Shown one piece after another: positions 51,074 through 58,822 of a stretch of DNA of 64,000 nucleotides. The notes beneath the pieces were generated by a model that saw nothing but the letters and a program-made list of their open reading frames with translations, had not been told where the DNA came from and made no database searches. How positions within the stretch are numbered: the first letter of the stretch is position 1; each line of letters opens with the position of its first letter. The position numbers and the translations under genes are program-made. Source of the stretch: Allobosea sp. OK403 (GTDB lineage: Bacteria; Pseudomonadota; Alphaproteobacteria; Rhizobiales; Beijerinckiaceae); the NCBI RefSeq assembly GCF_900113835.1, contig NZ_FOQV01000007.1, forward strand, positions 131,501 to 195,500, given 5' to 3'.

Positions 51074-51877
51074 ATGAACCTGATGAAACATCTCAAGGTC
51101 GCCGGGACGCTGCTCGCGCTCGGCGCCGGCATGCTGGCGGCGAGCCAGGCCTCGGCCCAGTCGATCACCGACATCATCAAGCGCGGCTCGGTCAAGATCG
51201 GCGTGCTGATCGGCGCTCCGCCTTATGGCTCCGTCGACTCGCAGGGCAATGCGGTTGGCTATGATGCCGACGTCATCGCGCTGATCGGCAAATATCTCGG
51301 CGTCAAGGTCGAGATGGTGCAGCTCACCCCGCCGGCCCGCATTCCGGCGCTGGAAGCCAACAAGGTCGACTTCCTCGTCGCCACGCTGGCCCCGACGCCC
51401 GAGCGCGCCAAGGCGGTGATGTTCTCGATCCCCTACAGCGCCTTCCAGACCGGCATCTACGCCAAGAAGAACGTCGCCATCAAAACCTGGGACGACCTCA
51501 AGGGCAAGAAGGTCGGTGTCAACCGCGGCTCCAGCGTCGAGCGCGAATTCACCAGCCGTGAGAAGGAGCTGAACCTCACCATCCTGCGCTTCGAGGACGA
51601 CGCCACCACCATGCAGGCGCTGTTCTCCGGCCAGGTCGAGGCGATCGCCGGTCCCGACGCCCAGGCCAACGCGGCCATGAAGGCGCGCGGAGAGACCGAG
51701 ACCGAGCTGAAGTTCTTCTTCGGCATGCAGCCCAACTCGATGACCATGCGCAAGGACGCCTATGAGCTGCGCCAGTGGCTCAACAACTTCATCTACTACG
51801 TCAAGCAGAACGGCGAGCTCGACGCGATCTCGCAGAAGTGGGTCGGCGGCCCGCTGCCGCCGCTCCCGACCTTCTGA
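51074..51877 (+). CDS. polar amino acid ABC substrate-binding protein (family 3)
   Basis: 267-residue periplasmic protein with a Sec signal (MNLMKHLKVAGTLLALGAGM, cleavage near QASAQ). Family 3 landmarks: SVKIGVLIGAPPYGSVDSQG, GYDADVIALIGKYLGVKVEM, KVDFLVATLAPTPERAKAVM and KKVGVNRGSSVEREF. AAGGAAA precedes the ATG. It is encoded ahead of two permeases and an ATPase. Amino acid, opine or related ligands are all possible. Confidence 0.93.
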   Translation: MNLMKHLKVAGTLLALGAGMLAASQASAQSITDIIKRGSVKIGVLIGAPPYGSVDSQGNAVGYDADVIALIGKYLGVKVEMVQLTPPARIPALEANKVDFLVATLAPTPERAKAVMFSIPYSAFQTGIYAKKNVAIKTWDDLKGKKVGVNRGSSVEREFTSREKELNLTILRFEDDATTMQALFSGQVEAIAGPDAQANAAMKARGETETELKFFFGMQPNSMTMRKDAYELRQWLNNFIYYVKQNGELDAISQKWVGGPLPPLPTF

Positions 51878-51903
51878 TCCGCCTGAAGGCGGAACGGAAA
51901 CGT

Positions 51904-52009
51904 AGCCCTCATCCTGAGGTGCCGCGACAGCGCGTCTCCTAGGATGATCCAGCGCCCTTTGAAACATCCTGCGAGGCGCGATCGACGATCGCTCCTCGGG
52001 ATGAGGGCT
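51904..52009. repeat. palindromic intergenic repeat, family C, copy 2
   Basis: AGCCCTCATCCTGAGG at the left pairs with CCTCGGGATGAGGGCT at the right, with GCGACAGCGCGTCTCCTAGG and TGCGAGGCGCGATCGACGAT inside. It lies between the binding-protein and first permease genes. A shorter relative is at 28902-28962. Confidence 0.88.
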
Positions 52010-52102
52010 CGGGGCTCTTTCGTTCGATCTCCGAAACATCGGTGCGACATATCCCGTGTCGCGCCGGTGGTCCTCGACCTCAAAGGCCGAAGGAGCGCGC
52101 TG

Positions 52103-52795
52103 TTGCTCTTCCAAGACGTCATTTCCAAATGGCCCATGATCCTGAACGGGGTCATGCTCACCATCGCGCTGTCCTTCGTCGCGATCGCGCTCGGCCTTGT
52201 GCTGGCGACGCTGATGAGCGCGCTGCGCAGCCTCGCGGGCAGCTGGGCCGGCTACATCGTCGACGCCTATGTCGAATTGATGCGCAACACACCCTTCCTG
52301 GTGCAGCTCTTCATGATCTTCTTCGGGCTGCCCCAGATCGGCATCCGCATGAACGGCCTCGAAGCCTCCATGCTGGCGATGACGCTCAATCTTGCCGCCT
52401 ATGCGACCGAGATCATCCGCGCCGGCGTCGACTCGATCCACAAATCGCAAATCGAGGCCGGGCTGGCGCTGGCGATGAGCCGGCGCCAGGTCTTCCAATA
52501 TGTCGTGCTGCAGCCGGCCTTCGCTCGCGTCTGGCCGGCGCTGTCGAGCCAGTTCGTGCTGATGATGCTCGCCTCCAGCATCTGCTCTTTCGTCTCGGTG
52601 CAGGAGCTCTCCGGCACGGCCGCGATCATCGAGCAGGACACCTTCCGCAGCTTCGAGACCTACATCATCGTCACCGTGATCTACCTCGTGCTGGCGCTCT
52701 CGCTGAAGCTCTTCCTGAACTGGCTCGGCCGCAGGATCTTCCCCCAGGTCTCCGGGCTCGCCCGTGTCACCGAAGCGCATGGGGAGGCCGCCTGA
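52103..52795 (+). CDS. polar amino acid ABC transporter permease 1
   Basis: 230-residue permease. I choose the TTG at 52103 because AAGGAG lies 7 bp before it and the frame further upstream runs through a repeat. Features: DAYVELMRNTPFLVQLFMIF, AYATEIIRAGVDSIHKSQIE and the EAA-type loop AGLALAMSRRQVFQYVVLQP. Its stop touches the next permease start (TGATG). Confidence 0.92.
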   Translation: MLFQDVISKWPMILNGVMLTIALSFVAIALGLVLATLMSALRSLAGSWAGYIVDAYVELMRNTPFLVQLFMIFFGLPQIGIRMNGLEASMLAMTLNLAAYATEIIRAGVDSIHKSQIEAGLALAMSRRQVFQYVVLQPAFARVWPALSSQFVLMMLASSICSFVSVQELSGTAAIIEQDTFRSFETYIIVTVIYLVLALSLKLFLNWLGRRIFPQVSGLARVTEAHGEAA

Positions 52796-53448
52796 TGCAG
52801 ACCTTCGGTTGGCCCGAGGCCTATTTCATTCTTCGCGCCGCGAGCTGGACAATCGCGCTCACCGCCATTGCCTTCGTCATCGGCGGCATCTTCGGCGGCG
52901 TTCTCGCGATTATGCGGCTGTCGCGGGTGAAGCTGCTGCGCCGCTTCGCTGCGGGCTACATCCTGGTGATCCAGTCCATTCCCGTGCTCATGGTGCTGTT
53001 CATGAGCTATTACGGGCTCTCGGCAGTCGGCATCGAACTGCCGCCCTTCCTTGCGGCGTCGGCCTCGCTTGCGATCTACGTCTCGGCCTATCTCGCCGAG
53101 ATCTGGCGTGGCTCGATCGAATCCGTGCCGCGCCAGCAATGGGAGGCCTCGGCCTCGCTGGCGCTGACGCGCGGCCAGCAATACCGCTACATCATCCTGC
53201 CGCAGGCCGCGCGCATCTCGCTGCCACCGACAGTCGGCTTCCTCGTCCAGCTCGTGAAGAACACCTCGATCGTCCAGGTCGTCGGCTTCGTCGACCTGAT
53301 GCGGGCCGGCATGCTGGTCAACAATGCGACCTATCAGGCCTTCCAGATCTTCACCCTGGTGGGAGCGATCTACTTCGCCATCTGCTTCCCGCTTTCCAGG
53401 CTCAGCCGACATCTCGAAAAGGTGATGAATGCCAGCCGTAGTCATTGA
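52795..53448 (+). CDS. polar amino acid ABC transporter permease 2
   Basis: 217-residue permease starting MQTFGWPEAYFILRAASWTI at the ATG overlapping the previous stop by one base. It has YILVIQSIPVLMVLFMSYYG, YVSAYLAEIWRGSIESVPRQ and the coupling segment EASASLALTRGQQYRYIILP. It pairs with permease 1 and overlaps the ATPase gene by 20 bp. Confidence 0.93.
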   Translation: MQTFGWPEAYFILRAASWTIALTAIAFVIGGIFGGVLAIMRLSRVKLLRRFAAGYILVIQSIPVLMVLFMSYYGLSAVGIELPPFLAASASLAIYVSAYLAEIWRGSIESVPRQQWEASASLALTRGQQYRYIILPQAARISLPPTVGFLVQLVKNTSIVQVVGFVDLMRAGMLVNNATYQAFQIFTLVGAIYFAICFPLSRLSRHLEKVMNASRSH

Positions 53449-54160
53449 CGACGTCTACAAGAAGTTCGGCGCGCTCGAGGTCCTGAAAGGCGTCTCGCTC
53501 AGCGTCGACACAGGCCAGGTCGTTGCGATCATTGGCCGCTCCGGCTCGGGCAAGAGCACGCTGCTGCGCTGCATCAATGGGCTCGAGGTCTTCCATGCCG
53601 GCCGCATCGAGGTTGCCGGCCACAACGTCGACCAGGACCCCAAGCGCCTGCGCGAATTGCGCAAGGATGTCGGCATCGTCTTCCAGAGCTACAACCTCTT
53701 CCCGCATCTGACTGTCGGGCAGAACATCATGCTCTCGCCGCGCATCACTCAGGGCGTCTCGCCGGCCGAGGCGATGACGCTGGCGCGCGACGTGCTGGCG
53801 CAGGTCGGCCTCTCCGAGAAATTCGACAGCTATCCCGATAATCTCTCGGGCGGGCAGCAGCAGCGCGTCGCCATCGCCCGTTCGCTGGCGATGCGCCCGA
53901 AGGTGATGCTGTTCGACGAGGTCACCTCGGCGCTCGATCCGGAGCTGACCGGTGAGGTGCTGCTGGTGATGGAGAAGCTCGCCAAGGGCGGCATGACCAT
54001 GCTGCTGGTGACGCATGAAATGAATTTCGCCCGCACCGTGGCGAGCACGACGGTGTTCATGCACCAGGGCAAGATCTGGGAAAGCGGGCCGTCGAAGACG
54101 CTGTTCGCGGATCCGCAGACGCCGGAACTGCGCAATTTCGTCAGCGCCGGCGCGCATTAG
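53429..54160 (+). CDS. polar amino acid ABC transporter ATP-binding protein (GlnQ-like)
   Basis: 243-residue ATPase: Walker A GRSGSGKSTLLRCINGLE, Q-loop IVFQSYNLFPHLTVGQNIML, signature LSGGQQQRVAIARSLAMRPK, Walker B VMLFDEVTSALDPELTGEVL, VTHEMNFARTVAS. Completes the four-gene amino acid transporter begun at 51074. A family B repeat follows directly. Confidence 0.95.
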   Translation: MPAVVIDDVYKKFGALEVLKGVSLSVDTGQVVAIIGRSGSGKSTLLRCINGLEVFHAGRIEVAGHNVDQDPKRLRELRKDVGIVFQSYNLFPHLTVGQNIMLSPRITQGVSPAEAMTLARDVLAQVGLSEKFDSYPDNLSGGQQQRVAIARSLAMRPKVMLFDEVTSALDPELTGEVLLVMEKLAKGGMTMLLVTHEMNFARTVASTTVFMHQGKIWESGPSKTLFADPQTPELRNFVSAGAH

Positions 54161-54171
54161 AGCGTTTTCGA

Positions 54172-54262
54172 CCGTCATCGGGAACGAAGTGAAGCAATCC
54201 AGGGAGACGTCGGGCACGGCCCTCTGGATTGCTGCGTCGCTCTGCTCTTCGCGATGATGGCG
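54172..54262. repeat. palindromic intergenic repeat, family B, copy 3 (diverged)
   Basis: CCGTCATCGGGAACGAAG at the left and TTCGCGATGATGGCGG at the right, inner GAAGCAATCCAGGG / CCTCTGGATTGCTGC. Preceded at 54160-54170 by AGAGCGTTTTCG, the start of a family D element, so two repeat types are joined here. Probably terminates the amino acid transporter operon. Confidence 0.88.
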
Positions 54263-54274
54263 GGGTGGCTCATA

Positions 54275-54290
54275 TTGTAAAATATCACAA
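54275..54290. promoter_or_regulatory. GntR operator, copy 2 (TTGTAAAATATCACAA)
   Basis: Identical to the site at 49095-49110, and the match extends to the right (next bases YATGTYTAT). It lies about 300 bp upstream of the sugar ABC operon and just downstream of a family B repeat. It links that operon to the GntR protein encoded at 49175. Confidence 0.75.
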
Positions 54291-54592
54291 TATGTCTATC
54301 ATCGCTCGCGATGGAACCAGGCTTAAGAAGTTCCGAAGTGGAGGAAAGTCAGACGGCATGCCCCGGGGGGAATTCCGGGGCGCCGAGGGAGCGAGCGCTC
54401 CATCCCACCTTCGCTGGCTGGAGATGCGGCCCGTTGTCCGGGCTGGACTTCATGAATCGAACGGGCAGCGGCATTTGGAATGCCGTTTGACGTGGCGAGA
54501 GACAAAAAATCCGCGGCTGAGCGAGCTGCTTCAACCATCGCGACCCGGAAAACCGGGCGCTTTCGCCCATTGGGGCATATCGGAGGAACGCC
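54291..54592 (+). other. long leader of the sugar ABC operon with several hairpins
   Basis: About 300 bp between the operator and the ATG, with no convincing gene. It contains hairpins CCCCGG/CCGGGG (54361-54380) and CGGCATT/AATGCCG (54469-54485). Close to the ribosome site, CCCGG-AAAA-CCGGG (54544-54557) overlaps GGGCG-CTTT-CGCCC (54555-54568), so these two cannot form together. A leader control element is possible, but short stems arise easily in GC-rich DNA. Confidence 0.35.
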
Positions 54593-55825
54593 ATGACTGG
54601 GATTTCGAGACGCACATTGCTGCAGGCCGCATCGGGCGCCGCAGCCATGAACGTGACGCGCAGCTTCGCGCAGGCCAAGGAGACCGTGACCTTCGCGGCC
54701 GCGACTTTTGCGGAAGCCGGCCGGGGCGACAAGCTGAAGGCCTGGATCGAGAAGTTCAACGCCTCGCAGGACAAGGTCGAGGTCCAGCCGGTGGCGATCC
54801 CGTTCTCCCAGCTCGCCAATACCGTCTTCACGCAGATGGGCGGCGGCGGTGGGCCGGACCTCGTGCGCTTCGACCAGACCGACTTCTTCGCGGCCCTCCC
54901 CGCCAAGCGAATCCTGCCGATCGACGACATCGTCGACGCGAGCAAGTACACCTTCCAGGCGCCGGACAAGTTCCTCAACGTCGAGGGCAAGCGCTACGGC
55001 GTCGTCTTCGAGCTGGCCAACTACCAGCTCATCTACAATCCGGCGCTGCTGAAAGGCGGCGAGCCGCCGAAGACCTTCCCCGAGTTCCTCGCCGCGGCGA
55101 AGGAGGCGACGGGCAAGGGCCAGTTCGGCTATGCCTTCCGCGCGACGATGCCCGAGCGTTCCGGCTTCTGGCAGGACCTGACGAACTATGTCTACGGCTT
55201 CGGCGGCAACTGGGCCGACGGCAAGCAGCTCACCCTCAACAGCCCCAAGGTCGTCGAGGCCATCACCGCCTACAAGCAGGTCTACGATGCCGGGGTGATC
55301 CCGAAGGGCGCCGATGCGGCGACCTATCGGCGCATGTTCTGGGAAGGCAAGATCGCCATGAACATCGACAATGGCGGCGTCGCCGGCATCTTCGCCGCGC
55401 AGAACCCCAACCTGAAGTTCGCCGCCGCGCCCTCGCCCTTCCCGAACCGCCAGCAGGGCCTGATCCTGACCGCATTGTCGGTCAACGCCAACACCAAGAA
55501 CAAGAAAGCCTGCGGCGTCTTCATCAACTGGATGCTGCAGCAGGCCGCGCAGTCCGAGCTGCAGGGCATCCTCGGCGCCGCGAGCGTCGCGACCCCGGTC
55601 GAGCGGCCGAAGGCGGATCTGGAGCGTTCGCCGTGGCTCGGCGTCTACGACGCGCAGACACCCTATGCGCTGCCGCAACTTGTGCTCGGCTTCGAGACCA
55701 AGACGCTGGAAATCCAGCAGATTGTCGTCGAGCAGGTGCTGAAGATCCTGGTCGGCAACGCTGATGTCCAGAAGACGCTGGACGAGGCGCAGTCGCTGTC
55801 GCTGAAGCGCATCGAGCGGCAGTGA
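54593..55825 (+). CDS. sugar ABC transporter substrate-binding protein (family 1)
   Basis: 410-residue periplasmic protein with a twin-arginine leader (MTGISRRTLLQAASGAAAMN, processing near SFAQAKE). Family 1 (MalE/UgpB-like) features: FNASQDKVEVQPVAIPFSQL, GGGGGPDLVRFDQTDFFAAL and MNIDNGGVAGIFAAQNPNLK, and repeated aromatic residues that usually line sugar sites. CGGAGG lies 8 bp before the ATG. It is the first gene of an operon with two permeases, an ATPase and an idonate-dehydrogenase-like enzyme, so its ligand may be a sugar acid or polyol. Confidence 0.93.
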   Translation: MTGISRRTLLQAASGAAAMNVTRSFAQAKETVTFAAATFAEAGRGDKLKAWIEKFNASQDKVEVQPVAIPFSQLANTVFTQMGGGGGPDLVRFDQTDFFAALPAKRILPIDDIVDASKYTFQAPDKFLNVEGKRYGVVFELANYQLIYNPALLKGGEPPKTFPEFLAAAKEATGKGQFGYAFRATMPERSGFWQDLTNYVYGFGGNWADGKQLTLNSPKVVEAITAYKQVYDAGVIPKGADAATYRRMFWEGKIAMNIDNGGVAGIFAAQNPNLKFAAAPSPFPNRQQGLILTALSVNANTKNKKACGVFINWMLQQAAQSELQGILGAASVATPVERPKADLERSPWLGVYDAQTPYALPQLVLGFETKTLEIQQIVVEQVLKILVGNADVQKTLDEAQSLSLKRIERQ

Positions 55826-55829
55826 AGCC

Positions 55830-56780
55830 ATGACGGACGCCGCCAAGCTCGGCACGGCGATGGCCGGCCGCTCCCCGCGAAGCGGGGGGCGAGACCGGGA
55901 GAGTCGCTGGACGCCTTATCTCTTCATCGCGCCGGTCGCGCTTTATCTGGCGGTGTTCCAGGGCTATCCGCTGCTGAGCGAATTCGTGCTCAGCTTCACG
56001 CAGACCTCGCTGCTGGCGCCGCAGGATGCTCGCTATGTCGGCCTGCGTAACTATCGCGACCTCGCAACCTCCAGCGATTTTGCCTCGGTGCTCTGGATCA
56101 CGGCGCTCTATACCGTCGCCTGCGTCGTCTGCGCGATCGCGCTGGGTTTGGGGGCGGCGCTGCTGCTCGACCGGCCGTTCCGCGGGCGTGGGCTGGCGCG
56201 AGCGCTCGTCACCGTGCCCTGGGCGGCGCCGCCCGTTGCCGTCGCCACGATCTTCGCTTGGATGCTCAACGCCCAGTACGGCATCTTCAACCACGTCCTG
56301 AAGCTGATGGACTTCGAGATCGGCTATGAGAGCTGGCTCGACAATCCCAAGCTCGCCATGCCGGCGATCCTGTTCACCACGGTCTGGCAGATCTTCCCCT
56401 TCGCCTCGGTCGTGCTGCTCGCGGCTCTGCAGGGCGTCTCGGAGGAGGTGCGGGAAGCGGCGACGATGGACGGGGCGGACCGGCTCAGCGTCTTCAAGGT
56501 GGCCGTCTGGCCGACGATCCAGCCGACCGTCGCGCTGCTCGCGCTCTTCGTCACGATCTGGTCGCTGCGCCGCTTCGACCTGATCTGGGTGATGACGCAG
56601 GGCGGGCCGATCGGCGCGACCAAGACGCTCGTCATCGAGCTCTATACGCGCGGCTTCGTTACCCGCGAGCTCGGCGAGGCCGCCGCGGTCGGCATGATCG
56701 GTCTCACGATCGCCCTTGTCGTGACCTTCGTCTACTTCTGGTACACGCAGCGCACCGAACGCGCGCAGGGGCGTCGCTGA
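55830..56780 (+). CDS. sugar ABC transporter permease, MalF/UgpA type
   Basis: 316-residue inner-membrane permease. After a hydrophilic amino terminus (SGGRDRESRWTPYLFIAPVA) come six spans; QGYPLLSEFVLSFTQTSLLA and YVGLRNYRDLATSSDFASVL are typical of the family, and the EAA loop is VREAATMDGADRLSVFKVAV. It ends one base into the next gene. Confidence 0.93.
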   Translation: MTDAAKLGTAMAGRSPRSGGRDRESRWTPYLFIAPVALYLAVFQGYPLLSEFVLSFTQTSLLAPQDARYVGLRNYRDLATSSDFASVLWITALYTVACVVCAIALGLGAALLLDRPFRGRGLARALVTVPWAAPPVAVATIFAWMLNAQYGIFNHVLKLMDFEIGYESWLDNPKLAMPAILFTTVWQIFPFASVVLLAALQGVSEEVREAATMDGADRLSVFKVAVWPTIQPTVALLALFVTIWSLRRFDLIWVMTQGGPIGATKTLVIELYTRGFVTRELGEAAAVGMIGLTIALVVTFVYFWYTQRTERAQGRR

Positions 56781-57607
56781 TGAGATCGCCCGCCTCCCAC
56801 GCCGTGCGCATGGCGCTGATCATGGTGCTGCTCAGCGCCGCGCTGTTCCCGATCTACTGGATGGTGGTCACCTCGCTGACCTCCTCGGCGAACCTCTTCG
56901 CCGACCGGCCGCAGATGCTCCCCGACCCGAGCCAGGCGTTCAACTACGCCGAGACCTTCGCCAAGACGAGCGTGCTGCTCTGGCTGAGGAACAGCGCCAT
57001 CGTCGCGGTCGGTACGATGGTGCTGTCGATCCTGCTGGCGATCCTGCCGGCCTATGCGCTGTCGCGCTTCAAATTCCGCGGCAAGGGCCTGCTTGGCTTC
57101 GTGCTCTTCGCCACGCAGATGCTGCCGGAGGCGATGCTGGTCGTGCCGCTCTACGCGATCTTCGCCAAGCTCCTGCTGCTCGACACGCTCGGCGGACTGA
57201 TCCTCGCCAATGCGGCCTTCACGGTCCCGGTCATCACCTGGATTCTGAAGGGCGCGATTGATGGCGTGCCGATCGAGATCGAGGAAGCGGCGCGCATCGA
57301 CGGCTGCTCGCGCATCGACATCGTGCTCGGCATCGTCCTGCCGGTGGTGGCGCCGACGCTTGCGGCGGCGTCGGTGATCGCGTTCTTCCACGGCTGGAAC
57401 GAGTACGTCTTCGCGCAGACGCTGGTGCTGAGCCAGGAGCTGCGCACCGCTTCGGTCGGCCTCGCCAGCTTCGTCGGCGAGCTTTCGACCCCGATCCACA
57501 CCGTCATGGCCATCGGCGTGATGTACACGCTGCCGGCCGTCGCCTTTTACCTGATGGTCCAGCGCTATGTCGTCGCCGGCATGACCGCCGGCAGCGTCAA
57601 GGGCTGA
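56780..57607 (+). CDS. sugar ABC transporter permease, MalG/UgpE type
   Basis: 275-residue permease: LFPIYWMVVTSLTSSANLFA at the first periplasmic stretch, FVLFATQMLPEAMLVVPLYA, the EAA loop IEEAARIDGCSRIDIVLGIV, and FFHGWNEYVFAQTLVLSQEL. Its ATG overlaps the MalF-type stop by one base. Partner of the permease at 55830. Confidence 0.94.
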   Translation: MRSPASHAVRMALIMVLLSAALFPIYWMVVTSLTSSANLFADRPQMLPDPSQAFNYAETFAKTSVLLWLRNSAIVAVGTMVLSILLAILPAYALSRFKFRGKGLLGFVLFATQMLPEAMLVVPLYAIFAKLLLLDTLGGLILANAAFTVPVITWILKGAIDGVPIEIEEAARIDGCSRIDIVLGIVLPVVAPTLAAASVIAFFHGWNEYVFAQTLVLSQELRTASVGLASFVGELSTPIHTVMAIGVMYTLPAVAFYLMVQRYVVAGMTAGSVKG

Positions 57608-57620
57608 GAAAGAAACATAA

Positions 57621-58808
57621 ATGGCCTCGATCACGCTCAACCACGTCGCCAAGCATTTCGGCAACAAGGTCGCGATCTCCGACATCGACATGAAGGTCGA
57701 GGACGGCGAGTTCCTTGTACTGCTCGGGCCCTCAGGCTGCGGTAAGTCCACGCTGCTGCGCATGTTGGCCGGCCTGGAGACCGCAACCAGCGGTGAAATC
57801 CATGTCGGCGGTCGACGCGTCGACCAATTGCCGCCCAGCGCCCGCGACATGGCCTTCGTCTTCCAGTCCTATGCGCTCTATCCGCATATGAGCGTGCGGC
57901 GGAACATCGCCTTCCCGCTGATCATGCGGCAGTTCAAATGGTGGTTCCACATCCCGCTCCTGGGCGGGCTTGCCAAGCGCCGCATCGAGCGCTCGCCGGC
58001 CGTCAGTGAACTCGTCGAGAAGACGGCGCGGACGCTCTCCCTGACCGAGATGCTCGACCGCTACCCGCGCACGCTCTCGGGCGGGCAGCGCCAGCGCGTC
58101 GCGCTGGGGCGCGCCATGGTGCGCCAACCCGAGGTCTTCCTGATGGACGAGCCGCTCTCCAATCTCGACGCCAAGCTGCGCTCGGCGATGCGGGCGGAAA
58201 TCACGCGGCTGCACCAGCGCGTCGGTGGCACCTTCGTCTATGTGACGCATGATCAGGTCGAGGCCATGACCATGGGTACCCGCATCGCCCTAATGCGCGA
58301 CGGTGTGATCCAGCAATTCGGCACGCCGCGCGAGATCTACACTTCGCCTGCCAATACCTATGTCGCGCGCTTCATCGGCACCCCGCCGATGAATCTGATC
58401 GAGGGCCGCGTCGATGCCGGCATGATCAAGCTCGGCGAGGCGAACCTGCCTTTGCCGCAGGCGCTGGCGGCGGCCGGTCGCGAGGCCGGGCGCGACCCGG
58501 TCCTGCTCGGCATCCGCCCCAACGCTCTGACGCTGGCCGCGTCCGGCGGCCAGGGCCAACTCGCCGGTACGGTCAGCCTCGTCGAGCATGTCGGCGCGGA
58601 ATCGGTCGTCGCCGTCAAGCTGAGCCATGCGGCGACTGCTCATGACGAGGAAGGCGCGGTGGCGGGCGAGATCATGATCACCACGCAAGGCTATAGCGAG
58701 CTCAAGGCCGGCGATCCGGTCTCGGTCGTGCTGGATCTCTCCGAGGCCGTGCTGTTCTCCCGTAGCACGGGCGAGCAACTGCGCGCCGGTCTCGCTTTGG
58801 CGGCTTGA
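57621..58808 (+). CDS. sugar ABC transporter ATP-binding protein (UgpC/MalK type)
   Basis: 395-residue ATPase with Walker A GPSGCGKSTLLRMLA, Q-loop VFQSYALYPHMSVRRNIAFP, signature LSGGQRQRVALGRAMVRQPE, Walker B FLMDEPLSNLDAKLR, VTHDQVEAMTMG, and MalK-type carboxyl-terminal domains (FIGTPPMNLIEGRV, GIRPNALTLAASGG). Between Q-loop and signature there is a longer segment than usual, with QFKWWFHIPLLGGLAKRRIE, that adds roughly 15-20 residues to the helical domain facing the permeases. Confidence 0.94.
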   Translation: MASITLNHVAKHFGNKVAISDIDMKVEDGEFLVLLGPSGCGKSTLLRMLAGLETATSGEIHVGGRRVDQLPPSARDMAFVFQSYALYPHMSVRRNIAFPLIMRQFKWWFHIPLLGGLAKRRIERSPAVSELVEKTARTLSLTEMLDRYPRTLSGGQRQRVALGRAMVRQPEVFLMDEPLSNLDAKLRSAMRAEITRLHQRVGGTFVYVTHDQVEAMTMGTRIALMRDGVIQQFGTPREIYTSPANTYVARFIGTPPMNLIEGRVDAGMIKLGEANLPLPQALAAAGREAGRDPVLLGIRPNALTLAASGGQGQLAGTVSLVEHVGAESVVAVKLSHAATAHDEEGAVAGEIMITTQGYSELKAGDPVSVVLDLSEAVLFSRSTGEQLRAGLALAA

Positions 58809-58822
58809 AGGAGGCCATCCCG

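Noticed and set aside
20765..54262. Palindromic repeats as a CRISPR array
   Set aside because: Copies are scattered, 90-115 bp long, internally palindromic and without regular spacers; no cas genes are present.
54229..55764. Long alternative plus-strand frame over the sugar operon leader and binding protein
   Set aside because: The frame at 54593 has a Tat leader, ribosome site and family 1 motifs; the alternative is arginine-rich with no domain.
54323..55855. 510-codon minus-strand frame over the same region
   Set aside because: Antisense shadow of the sugar-binding protein gene.
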